Positions 7,401 through 15,715 of a stretch of 63,730 nucleotides of DNA are shown here, piece after piece. The position numbers and the translations under genes are program-made. The notes below the pieces were generated by a model, which worked only from the letters and a program-made list of their open reading frames with translations, was not told the origin of the DNA and did no database searches. Position 1 is the first letter of the stretch, and every line of letters starts with the position of its first letter. The DNA is from Firmicutes bacterium UBA4882 (GTDB lineage: Bacteria > Bacillota > UBA4882): positions 1 to 63,730 of the forward strand of contig DHDG01000031.1 in NCBI GenBank assembly GCA_002399265.1, in the 5' to 3' direction.

Positions 7401-9149
7401 GTGGGAAATGTAAACCTGACGATTGACGGGCGCGCTGTTTCTGTTGACAAGGGCAGCACGGTCCTTGAGGCCGCCAGAAAAGCCGGAGTTCGCATCCCAA
7501 CCTTATGTTACTTGGAGAATGTCCAGGCTATCGGCGCTTGTCGGATGTGTATTGTTGAAGTACAGGGGAAGCGCGGGCTGCATGCCTCTTGCGTTTTGCC
7601 CGTAGAAGAAGGTATGGTTGTCAATACTAATACCGCCATGGTGCGTACGGCACGCAAAGCCGTTATGGAGCTCATTCTGAGCAACCATCCGTTTGAATGC
7701 TTAACTTGCGTACGCAACCTGAACTGCGAATTGCAGCGTCTCGCAGAAGAACTTGGTGTCCGCCAGGTGCGCTTCCAGGGGGCTAATCCCGAGACCTGCA
7801 TTGACGACTCCAATCCGTCGGTCATTCGTGATCAAAGAAAGTGTATTCTCTGCAGACGCTGTGTGACAGTCTGTAAAGAAATCCAGGGTGTATCCGCCCT
7901 TGGCATGGTAAACCGCGGATTCGAGACGCGGGTGGCCGCCGCTGGAGACGTTCCTTTGGGCGAGGTCGCCTGTGCGCTGTGCGGTCAATGCATCCAGGCT
8001 TGCCCGGTCGGTGCGCTGTATGAGCCCGACAAAACCGGCGAAGTTTGGAGAGCCTTGGCTGATCCGAACAAACATGTTGTCGTTCAGCCTGCGCCAGCCA
8101 TCAGAGTGGCCCTTGGGGAAGAAGTCGGTATGCCGGTGGGTTCCGTAGTAACCGGCAAGATGGCCACCGCTTTACGTATGATGGGCTTTGATGCCATTTT
8201 TGATACAGACTTTGCGGCAGACTTGACCATCATTGAGGAAGGACACGAGTTGCTGCACAGAATGCAGAACGGCGGCGTACTTCCGATGATCACTTCCTGT
8301 AGCCCGGGCTGGATCAAATTCTGTGAACACTTCTATCCGGATTTGTTGCCGAATCTCTCCACCTGCAAATCCCCGCACGAGATGCTGGGAGCACTGGCGA
8401 AGAGCTATTACGCTGAAAAGATCGGCAAAAAGCCGGAAGATATCTTTGTCGTTTCGATCATGCCCTGTACGGCGAAGAAGTTTGAAGTCGAGCGTCCCGA
8501 AATGGCTTCTTCCGGACAGCAGGATGTCGATGTGGTATTAACCACCAGAGAGCTTGGCCGGATGATCCGCGAGGCTGGTATTGATTTCCCCAACCTTGAG
8601 GATGGCGAATTTGATGCCCCGCTGGGCATCTCGACAGGAGCGGCCCTCATTTTCGGTGCCAGCGGCGGTGTCATGGAAGCTGCGCTGCGTACCGTTTACG
8701 AAGTCGTGGCGAAAGAACCACTCGCCAACATCGATTTCTGTGACGTCCGTGGCCTGGAAGGCGTTAAAGAAGCGACCGTAGACATCAAGGGTACCAAAGT
8801 TCGGGTAGCTGTCACGAACGGCCTGGCCAATGCCAGAAAAGTACTGGATGCCATTAAAGACGGCACTGGCAAATGGGATTTCATTGAAATCATGGCTTGC
8901 CCCGGCGGCTGTATTGGTGGCGGTGGACAACCGCAACCGACCAATGCCGAGGTACGTAAGCTCCGGATGGAAGCAACCTATCGTGCGGATTGCGACATGC
9001 CGATTCGCAAATCCCATGAGAATCCGGGCATCAAGAAGCTGTATGATGAATTCCTCATAGAGCCGCTTGGCGAAAAATCGCATCATCTGCTGCACACGCA
9101 CTACTGTGAGCGTGGCAAATACCAAGAGGAAAATAAGTGCTGTAAGTAA
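7401..9149 (+). CDS. hydA: [FeFe] hydrogenase catalytic subunit, group A
   Basis: A 582-residue catalytic subunit that makes or consumes hydrogen in the cytosol. It has a plant-type [2Fe-2S] domain (Cys36, 47, 50, 64), a His/Cys-ligated cluster (HPFECLTC with a later NC), two [4Fe-4S] motifs (CILCRRCVTVC, CALCGQCIQAC) and the H-cluster domain with TSCSPGW (298-304), MPCTAKK (354-360) and MACPGGCIGGGG (498 on). The first H-cluster motif has Ser where TSCCPGW has the second Cys. A C-terminal Cys pair ends the protein (NKCCK). The start GTG follows AAAGGAGG. A terminator directly follows, ending the operon. Confidence 0.95.
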   Translation: MGNVNLTIDGRAVSVDKGSTVLEAARKAGVRIPTLCYLENVQAIGACRMCIVEVQGKRGLHASCVLPVEEGMVVNTNTAMVRTARKAVMELILSNHPFECLTCVRNLNCELQRLAEELGVRQVRFQGANPETCIDDSNPSVIRDQRKCILCRRCVTVCKEIQGVSALGMVNRGFETRVAAAGDVPLGEVACALCGQCIQACPVGALYEPDKTGEVWRALADPNKHVVVQPAPAIRVALGEEVGMPVGSVVTGKMATALRMMGFDAIFDTDFAADLTIIEEGHELLHRMQNGGVLPMITSCSPGWIKFCEHFYPDLLPNLSTCKSPHEMLGALAKSYYAEKIGKKPEDIFVVSIMPCTAKKFEVERPEMASSGQQDVDVVLTTRELGRMIREAGIDFPNLEDGEFDAPLGISTGAALIFGASGGVMEAALRTVYEVVAKEPLANIDFCDVRGLEGVKEATVDIKGTKVRVAVTNGLANARKVLDAIKDGTGKWDFIEIMACPGGCIGGGGQPQPTNAEVRKLRMEATYRADCDMPIRKSHENPGIKKLYDEFLIEPLGEKSHHLLHTHYCERGKYQEENKCCK

Positions 9150-9151
9150 TC

Positions 9152-9183
9152 AAAAAGGGGCTGTCTGCCGGACAGCCCCTTTT
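9152..9183 (+). terminator. Rho-independent terminator of the hydrogenase operon
   Basis: Arms AAAAAGGGGCTGTC and GACAGCCCCTTTT around a five-base loop, beginning just two bases after the hydA stop codon. Confidence 0.9.
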
Positions 9184-9267
9184 CCGATGTTGACCGTGAC
9201 CGTCGTTTCAAATGCCTGCCATCGCCTAGTACGAAATGCCATCAGTTGAGAAGGAACCGCGCTGCAG

Positions 9268-9294
9268 TTGTTGAAATATATAATGGTTTATAAT
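9268..9294 (+). promoter_or_regulatory. Candidate sigma-A promoter for the aminotransferase gene
   Basis: A perfect -10 box TATAAT at 9289-9294 in an AT-rich stretch. The best -35 candidate, TTGTTG (9268-9273), is only 15 bases upstream, so the assignment is tentative. Confidence 0.3.
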
Positions 9295-9424
9295 AAGTTG
9301 GTCTTATCTTTTTGTATAGGTTATCCAAAGAGTCAGAATCCGAAGGGAGGGCAAAACCGTTCGTTAGAGGAGCATAGTTCAGTAACAGACGAAGTTGAGA
9401 TCACCCGCGAGGAGTGAATTTTTG

Positions 9425-10618
9425 ATGAGTGTACCACAGTTTTCGACCCGCATTATGAACACATCTGGAAACGTCATCAGAGAAGTGCTGAAATTAGCAG
9501 AGCAATCCCATATCATTTCTTTCGCAGGCGGTTTTCCGTCTCCTAATTCTTTTCCCGTTACTCAGGTCAATGAAATTATTAACGAATTATTGCAAAAAAG
9601 CGGTCCGGAAATCCTGCAATATGGTTCCAGTGAGGGTTTCCCCGCATTTCGTGAATACCTGGCTGCGTGGCTGACCGGGCAGGGCATTACCGCCACCCCG
9701 GACGAGGTATTGATCACCTCTGGTGCGCAGCAGGTTATTGACTATATGGCCAAAGCATTCCTGAACCCCGGTGACGGCGTCATAGTTGAAAACCCGACTT
9801 ATCTCGCCGCCCTGAACGTATTTAAGAGCTATGAAGCCGAAATTATTCCGATTAACGGTGACGCTAACGGCGTAAATCTCGTGGAACTAGAGAAAGCGGC
9901 CGCTTCCGGAAAAGCGAAGATGGTTTATCTCGTTCCGACATTCGCGAACCCGACCGGGGTCACCACTCCGGTTGAAAGCCGCAAAAAAATTGTTGAAATC
10001 CTCGATAAATACGGGCTGATTATGCTGGAGGATGATCCTTACAGTCGTTTGCGCTATAGTGGTAATCCGCTCCCGGCTGTCAAGTCTTTCGACAAAACTG
10101 GGAATGTGGTCTATACCTCCAGTTTCTCGAAGCTTATCTCTCCGGGCATGCGGGTTGGCTATGTCACTGCCCGTCATGACATCCTGCGCAAACTGGTGCT
10201 TGGCAAACAGTGTACGGACGTACATACCAATAATATCGGCCAGCGCGTGGTGTTCGAGTTCTGCCGTCGCGGCATCCTGGAACCTCATATTGAGAAGATT
10301 ATCGCACAATACAAAAAACAACGGGATTTAATGCTGGATATGTGTAAGCAGCATTTGCCTGCGGAGACGACCTGGAATGTTCCGGAGGGCGGTCTGTTCC
10401 TATGGCTTACTTTGCCAGGTGGAATTAATACCACCGATTTGCTGCCGATCGCCATTGAGCGTGAGAAAGTGGCCTTCATCCCCGGCAAACCGTTCTTTGC
10501 TGACGGCTCCGGCGAGAATTCCATGCGTCTGAATTTCAGTAACGCCAGTCCGGAGGGAATTGCGGAAGGTATGAAACGGCTGGGCGGCGTAATCAAAGAA
10601 ATCCTGAAGAACAAGTAG
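9425..10618 (+). CDS. PLP-dependent aminotransferase (2-aminoadipate/MocR-like class I)
   Basis: A 397-residue fold-type I aminotransferase. The PLP lysine lies in SSFSKLISPGMRVGY, with the family blocks SGAQQVIDYMAK, NPTGVTTP, EDDPYSRLRY and NSMRLNFS. This set is typical of LysN/2-aminoadipate aminotransferase-like enzymes that also act on aromatic or branched-chain substrates; the true substrate cannot be read off. I start at ATG 9425, which follows GCGAGGAG, not the longer frame from 9395. It has its own leader and is followed by hairpins, so it is probably monocistronic. Confidence 0.88.
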   Translation: MSVPQFSTRIMNTSGNVIREVLKLAEQSHIISFAGGFPSPNSFPVTQVNEIINELLQKSGPEILQYGSSEGFPAFREYLAAWLTGQGITATPDEVLITSGAQQVIDYMAKAFLNPGDGVIVENPTYLAALNVFKSYEAEIIPINGDANGVNLVELEKAAASGKAKMVYLVPTFANPTGVTTPVESRKKIVEILDKYGLIMLEDDPYSRLRYSGNPLPAVKSFDKTGNVVYTSSFSKLISPGMRVGYVTARHDILRKLVLGKQCTDVHTNNIGQRVVFEFCRRGILEPHIEKIIAQYKKQRDLMLDMCKQHLPAETTWNVPEGGLFLWLTLPGGINTTDLLPIAIEREKVAFIPGKPFFADGSGENSMRLNFSNASPEGIAEGMKRLGGVIKEILKNK

Positions 10619-10630
10619 AAGAACAGATAA

Positions 10631-10682
10631 CAGGCAACGGAGTTGCCTGCGTCGGAGAACGCCCTTTCAGGAGGGCGTTCTC
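10631..10682 (+). terminator. Two tandem hairpins after the aminotransferase gene
   Basis: The first hairpin is CAGGCAAC-GGA-GTTGCCTG (10631-10649); the second has ten-base arms GAGAACGCCC and GGGCGTTCTC (10655-10682). Neither is followed by a long T run, so termination is likely but not certain. Confidence 0.5.
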
Positions 10683-10731
10683 TACCATAGAGCTTCAAAA
10701 CATCACTTTGTCTGTATAGGAGATCAAAACA

Positions 10732-12093
10732 ATGTTCACAATCAAAGAGTTTCTGCGCAGCGAGGTAAAGCCGGCCCTGGGATGTACTGAGCCAGGCGCT
10801 GTTGCCCTGGCTGTTGCACGTGCTTGTGAAGAACTGCAAGACCGCTCCGCGATCGATTCGATTACGGTTAAAGTCAGTGATTCAATTTATAAGAACGGTA
10901 TGGCGGTTGGCATTCCCGGCGCTTATGGTGCCAAAGGAAATGCGGTGGCCGCCGCCTTAGCTGCGCTATGCGGCAAATCAAGCTTTGGATTGGAGGCCCT
11001 CAAAGATTGTCGGCCGGAACTGGTACCACTAGCAGAGGCCATGGTCAGCAAAGGTCAGGTTCGTATCATGCGCTGTGCCGATTTGGAAGGGCTGTTAATT
11101 GACGCAACGGTCCAGTCAAAAATAGAAGAGGCCTGCTGTGTAATTATCGGAGGGCATACTAATATTGTTAAGGTCGAATACTGTGGCAAAGTTCTTTTTG
11201 AGTCTGATAACGTCCATCGAAACGCCAGTGCCACTGCTGCCACTAATAATTCCGCTGCTACTGACAACACCGCTGCTGCCGGCGCATCGCCCGATGCCAT
11301 TTATCAACAGATGATCGGCAGTTATTTCATGGATATATTATCTCTGGCTGACAAAATTGACGAGGAAGACATCGCGCATTTGCTGAGCGGTGTGACAATG
11401 AACCGCAAAATGGCAGACTACGGTGTCTCGGATGCATTTACCGGCGGCATTGGGTTCGGCAAAAAGCTGAAAGACCTGATAGCTCGGGGGATTGTGGCCG
11501 ATGACGTTATTAATCAGGCGAAGTATCTTTGTTATGCTGCTGCCGATGCCAGGATGGCCGGAGCTGCCTATCCCATCATGAGTAGCGCGGGCAGTGGCAA
11601 TCATGGCATTGTCGCAATTCTGCCGGTGGCGATCGCTGCCGAACAGGCTGGCAAAAGCACGCGTGCCATGGCGGTAGCACTGGCAACCAGCCATGTAGTC
11701 ACCGGATTTGTTAAGAGCAAGCTGGGCCGCCTTTCGCCGGTCTGCGGTTGCACCGTGGCGGCTGGATCCGGCGCCGCCGCAGGTCTAGTGCGTCTGTTTG
11801 GCGGAACAAACACGCAGATCGAGTTGGCGGTTAAGACGGTTCTTAGTTCCTTGGCAGGCATGGTTTGCGACGGCGCGAAAGGAAGCTGTTCTCTAAAAGT
11901 AGGCAATGCGGCCGGAGAAGCTTTTATGGCGTCCTATTTTGCGCTGGAGGGATTAGGGATTAGTACCTCCCAGGGAATCATTGACGCCTGTATTGAAAAG
12001 ACGACCGATAATGTCGGCGTGCTAAATCGGGAAGGCATGGGCATGGTTGATAAGGTTCTGATTGGTATCATGGAGCAGCGCAGCCCCGCCTGA
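10732..12093 (+). CDS. L-cysteine desulfidase-like / serine dehydratase alpha-family protein (UPF0597)
   Basis: A 453-residue protein of the UPF0597/CdsB-CyuA family, related to the alpha domain of iron-sulfur L-serine dehydratase. Members release sulfide, ammonia and pyruvate from cysteine. Diagnostic segments are ALGCTEPGAVALA near the N-terminus, GSGNHGI, LSPVCGCTVAAG and CDGAKGSC; the cysteines are expected iron-sulfur ligands. A low-complexity Ala/Thr/Asn-rich insert lies near residues 163-183, like those in asnB. The start ATG follows TATAGGAG. Its last 72 bases overlap the end of the convergent cyanophycin synthetase gene. Substrate assignment (cysteine versus another amino acid) is an inference. 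Confidence 0.85.
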   Translation: MFTIKEFLRSEVKPALGCTEPGAVALAVARACEELQDRSAIDSITVKVSDSIYKNGMAVGIPGAYGAKGNAVAAALAALCGKSSFGLEALKDCRPELVPLAEAMVSKGQVRIMRCADLEGLLIDATVQSKIEEACCVIIGGHTNIVKVEYCGKVLFESDNVHRNASATAATNNSAATDNTAAAGASPDAIYQQMIGSYFMDILSLADKIDEEDIAHLLSGVTMNRKMADYGVSDAFTGGIGFGKKLKDLIARGIVADDVINQAKYLCYAAADARMAGAAYPIMSSAGSGNHGIVAILPVAIAAEQAGKSTRAMAVALATSHVVTGFVKSKLGRLSPVCGCTVAAGSGAAAGLVRLFGGTNTQIELAVKTVLSSLAGMVCDGAKGSCSLKVGNAAGEAFMASYFALEGLGISTSQGIIDACIEKTTDNVGVLNREGMGMVDKVLIGIMEQRSPA

Positions 12094-14712
12094 TGCCAGT
12101 GTAGGAGCGCAGCCAAATTCAGCAAGCACGTCCAGAACAGTCATCATATTTTCATAAAATATGATGACTAATGCTTTTGCGGGGCATGTTGACAGCGCAT
12201 GACGTACTGCTTGTCCTTCATCGGCAATGATTTCGACACCATTGCGCGATCTGGCTGACATGGCTCCCTCAAACACCAAGTTGGCCGTTGCGCCGTCTTT
12301 ACGCCCGCGGCGGTCTGCATCTTCCTTAATAATCAAGTGATCACATCGTGTTCCAGCAACGATCCCAACCCTGCGGATCGTTTCATCAGAGCGGTCGCCT
12401 GGCACTGCCACCACCGCCCATAAGGAGGAGTGCGGTATTCTGTCGGCCGCTTCCAGGGCAACCGCGATCGCAGCCGGGTTATGCCCATAATCGACAATAA
12501 CATTACAGTGATCATTACTGTAGCTATTGAAGCGGCCAGGATTGTGGTCAGCATCATTGCTAAAAGCCACCATCGCTTTTTCGACCGCTACCGGATTAAT
12601 CCCGGCGGCAATGGCGGCTACCGCTGCTGCCAGGAGGTTTTGGATGTTGTGCAGGATCATTCCGCCATTTGTAGCTGGCAGCAACGTCACATTAAGATGC
12701 AGCAGATTTTCATAGCCACGTTGAACGCACAGATAGCTATTATCCGGATGACTGTTATCCAAATAGCCACAAAGATGATTTTCGTTAAGATTCTGCCTGA
12801 TTAAAACGTTGTCCCGGCTAAGTGAAAAGTAAGCCGGCAAAGCTGGTGCTCTTTTGGCTAGTCCCGCAACCAGCGGATCATCGGCATTTAAGACCACACA
12901 TCCATCAGGCAACACCCGCTCAGCTACAAGCGCTTTTAGATGAGCCAGGTCAGCCAGTGTCATAATGCCCTCACTGCCAAGGTGATCTTCGCTAATATTA
13001 GTGATGACCGCTACTTTGGCATAATCGTAGCCTAGTCCGCTATTTAGGATCCCGCCGCGGGCGACTTCCAGCACCGCAGCTTCTGTAGCGGGATCTCGCA
13101 AAATCATGGCGGCGCCACCCGGTCCGGCATAGTCTCCTTGTGCCAGCAGGCTGCCCCCCAAAAAGACGCCATCGGTAGAGCAGTAACCAGCGTTATATCC
13201 TGCTGCGGTAAAGGCAGCGGTAATGAGCCGCGTTACAGTGGTTTTGCCATTAGTACCGGTAACAGCCACCAGGGGAATGCGTCCAGGTTCCGGCAGCTCA
13301 AACAAATAGTCGACAATTTCCTTGCCGACATCGCGCTGCTGACCTTCGGCAGGGAAGAGATGCATCCGCAGCCCAGGTGCGGCGTTGATTTCGATCAATG
13401 TCATATTCTGGCCATTCGGCTTGCTGATATCTTCCGCAATCAAGTCGACACCGGCAATGTCCAGTCCGACGAGGCGCGCTGCCCGTATACAGGCCGCTGC
13501 CACTGATGGATGCACAGTATCAGTGACATCAATTGCCGTTCCGCCAATGCTCAGATTGGCGTGCCAGCGCAAAAAGGCTTTTTCGCCCGTTTTCAGCAGC
13601 GAATCAAAGGACAGATGCTGCTTTTGCAGGGTATCAGCCACTTTGCGATCTACTTTTATTTTGGTGAGCGGCTTTTCATGGTCAATACCCCGGCGCGGAT
13701 CCGCATTGATTTCTTCGATCAATTCCGCGATCGTATGCATTCCGTCGCCAAAGGCACAAGGTGGCTTCCTTTCAGATGCTGCGGCTACTTTGCCGTTGAC
13801 GATCACCAGGCGATAGTCTTTGCCGCAAATGTGCTTTTCGACCAAGATCCGCTTTGATAATTGCCGGGCAGCTTTATAAGCTGCCATAACTTCCGCCTTG
13901 TTTTCCAGGAACAGGCTGACGCCTTTGCCCTTGCAGCCATCAGCCGGTTTGACGACTACCGGATAACCGATCTGATCGGCGGCGCGATATGCTTCCGGCA
14001 GTGAACTGACGCAGCATCCTGGCGCAACAGGGAGCCCGGCTTTGGCCAACATCGCTTTGGTGAGTTCTTTATCAGTGGCGATATCAGCCGCAATTCCGGA
14101 AGTCAGAGAAGTTTCTGCTGCCTGAATCCGTTGAGCCCTGCAACCATATCCCAGTTGATAAAGCAGGGGGCTATCCAGCGCAATAACGGGTATATTCCTA
14201 TCGGCAGCCGCTCTAAGAATGGCGGCCGAGCTGGGTCCCGGTTCAATTTCAGCCACCAGCTTCCGGAGCTTCTCCAGTTGATCGGTCAAGCAGGTTTTTT
14301 GGCCGCGAGCCAGACGGCGGACAGTCGCTACCGCCAAAGCAGCGACTTCCGGAGCGGTCTGCGCGTCCGAACAGTTGAACACGATGCGGTAGAGTCCTTT
14401 TTCATTGAGTGCCCGCGTCGTTCCATAGGCGACCTTAATGCCCACACTGTTATAGATCTCCAGCGCGACATGTTCCACGACATGCCCCAAATAGGTGCCG
14501 CTTTCCAGACGCTCGATAAACCCTCCGGGATGCCCCGGAGAACAAGTATGCTCGGCCAATCCCGGCAAAAGGGCGATCAGATTGTCTTTCAAATTACTGA
14601 TACGGTCGGAAGTCTGATTAGCCATGGCGCCTAAATCAAGGTCAATAATCTGCACCGGCCGGTGACTATAGTAATTGGGACCCATAATTGTCCGCATGGC
14701 GGCGATGTGCAA
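12022..14712 (-). CDS. cphA: Cyanophycin synthetase
   Basis: Polymerises aspartate and arginine into cyanophycin, a cytoplasmic nitrogen store, using ATP. The 896-residue protein has an N-terminal domain (GPNYYSH, GHVVEHVALEI), an ATP-grasp domain (VVKPADGCKGKGV, then LIEINAAPGLRMH) and a Mur-ligase-like domain with the P-loop VTGTNGKTT near residue 485 and DYGHNPAA. These are the two active sites adding Asp and Arg. The start is TTG at 14712, five bases after GGAGGG; the first ATG, five codons later, is too far from it. It overlaps the end of cphB by 47 bases and the convergent cysteine-desulfidase-like gene by 72. Confidence 0.93.
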   Translation of the reverse strand: MHIAAMRTIMGPNYYSHRPVQIIDLDLGAMANQTSDRISNLKDNLIALLPGLAEHTCSPGHPGGFIERLESGTYLGHVVEHVALEIYNSVGIKVAYGTTRALNEKGLYRIVFNCSDAQTAPEVAALAVATVRRLARGQKTCLTDQLEKLRKLVAEIEPGPSSAAILRAAADRNIPVIALDSPLLYQLGYGCRAQRIQAAETSLTSGIAADIATDKELTKAMLAKAGLPVAPGCCVSSLPEAYRAADQIGYPVVVKPADGCKGKGVSLFLENKAEVMAAYKAARQLSKRILVEKHICGKDYRLVIVNGKVAAASERKPPCAFGDGMHTIAELIEEINADPRRGIDHEKPLTKIKVDRKVADTLQKQHLSFDSLLKTGEKAFLRWHANLSIGGTAIDVTDTVHPSVAAACIRAARLVGLDIAGVDLIAEDISKPNGQNMTLIEINAAPGLRMHLFPAEGQQRDVGKEIVDYLFELPEPGRIPLVAVTGTNGKTTVTRLITAAFTAAGYNAGYCSTDGVFLGGSLLAQGDYAGPGGAAMILRDPATEAAVLEVARGGILNSGLGYDYAKVAVITNISEDHLGSEGIMTLADLAHLKALVAERVLPDGCVVLNADDPLVAGLAKRAPALPAYFSLSRDNVLIRQNLNENHLCGYLDNSHPDNSYLCVQRGYENLLHLNVTLLPATNGGMILHNIQNLLAAAVAAIAAGINPVAVEKAMVAFSNDADHNPGRFNSYSNDHCNVIVDYGHNPAAIAVALEAADRIPHSSLWAVVAVPGDRSDETIRRVGIVAGTRCDHLIIKEDADRRGRKDGATANLVFEGAMSARSRNGVEIIADEGQAVRHALSTCPAKALVIIFYENMMTVLDVLAEFGCAPTLASGGAALLHDTNQNLINHAHAFPI

Positions 14713-15532
14713 AATAACCCTCCTCTTCCGGAAAGATGACGTTGCGCCCGGCTAAGTCATAGCCGTATCCTCTCGGTAGTATGTGCAGCCCGGCACCGAT
14801 TACTGCCAGACTCTGATTTGGTTTGAGTTCTGAAATGTTCGTATGAACCATCGGACGTCCATCGATAATGGTAGCAGTTTGAGAACCGATCACACTCAGC
14901 ACGCCCTCTGGCTGAATCCAGATCGCCGTGTCTTCATCAATCCCGATCCCCAAAACATACGGGTTTTGTGATACCGCCAGCATCAGGCGGCCAATGCGCC
15001 CTCTCTGAGCAAAATGCTGATCAATGACCACTTCGCGCAATAGGCCTAATCCCGGAGCCATTTTTAGCGTACACTTTTTGGGGGTTTCGTCATCCTGGCC
15101 CTCCACGATCATTAGATCTGACATTGCCGAAGCTCCGGCGCTAGTTCCGGCTACTACAATTCCTGCCCGGTATTTTTGAAACAAGGTTTCTTCCAAGGGA
15201 GTGCCGCCCAGTATGCTGGTAATACGCAGCTGATCCCCGCCCGTAAAAAACACTCCGGTAGAGTGTGCAATTTTTTCGCAATTGGCGGGAGCGTGCGCTT
15301 CAGCCCGGTTTTGAACGCGGCAAGCGGAGACGTGGGAGCATCCTAATCTCCCAAAAACATCCAAGTATTGAGCACCTGTTTCTTCTGGCAAAGCAGTAGC
15401 AGTGGTCATGATCACAATCCTGGCATCTGATCCGCCTGCGAGGTTAATAAAGGCTTTTAAAATGGTGCATTCGTTTTCTTTATCTTCAGCACCGCCGATA
15501 ATCACGAGATTCCCTGCGACTTTCCCGCCCAT
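14666..15532 (-). CDS. cphB: Cyanophycinase
   Basis: A 288-residue serine exopeptidase (S51 family) that cleaves cyanophycin to beta-Asp-Arg dipeptides. The nucleophile elbow GTSAGAS near residues 128-134, the GGAEDKE segment at the N-terminus, FTGGDQLRI and DQHFAQRGR are all present. The start ATG at 15532 follows TTGGGAGG. First gene of a cphB-cphA operon on the minus strand: synthesis and mobilisation of the store are co-transcribed. The promoter should lie in the divergent gap shared with the GGDEF gene. Confidence 0.93.
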   Translation of the reverse strand: MGGKVAGNLVIIGGAEDKENECTILKAFINLAGGSDARIVIMTTATALPEETGAQYLDVFGRLGCSHVSACRVQNRAEAHAPANCEKIAHSTGVFFTGGDQLRITSILGGTPLEETLFQKYRAGIVVAGTSAGASAMSDLMIVEGQDDETPKKCTLKMAPGLGLLREVVIDQHFAQRGRIGRLMLAVSQNPYVLGIGIDEDTAIWIQPEGVLSVIGSQTATIIDGRPMVHTNISELKPNQSLAVIGAGLHILPRGYGYDLAGRNVIFPEEEGYFAHRRHADNYGSQLL

Positions 15533-15640
15533 AACTGCCTCCCAATCTGCGCATCACTTGCAGAGCTATTTTGGGATATTTTTTGTTCAATTATACAAAT
15601 TCAGGATTCTAAAGCGCTAAATTAGCAGGGAACGTCAACC

Positions 15641-15671
15641 GAGTGTCGAACATAAAATGAGTGTCAAACAT
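15641..15671. repeat. Direct repeat GAGTGTCRAACAT, two copies with 18-bp period
   Basis: GAGTGTCGAACAT (15641-15653) and GAGTGTCAAACAT (15659-15671) differ at one base and are 18 bases apart, in the divergent gap between cphB and the GGDEF-ATPase-TPR gene. The spacing, under two helical turns, suits a regulator binding site, but none is known to me for this motif. Confidence 0.45.
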
Positions 15672-15715
15672 TGAAATAGTTTATTATCTAATCCGATTGA
15701 TTTGGGGGTGTTAAA

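Noticed and set aside
4671..9149. Hydrogenase genes considered as part of respiratory complex I
   Set aside because: The third protein has the full H-cluster domain and none of the membrane Nuo subunits is present.
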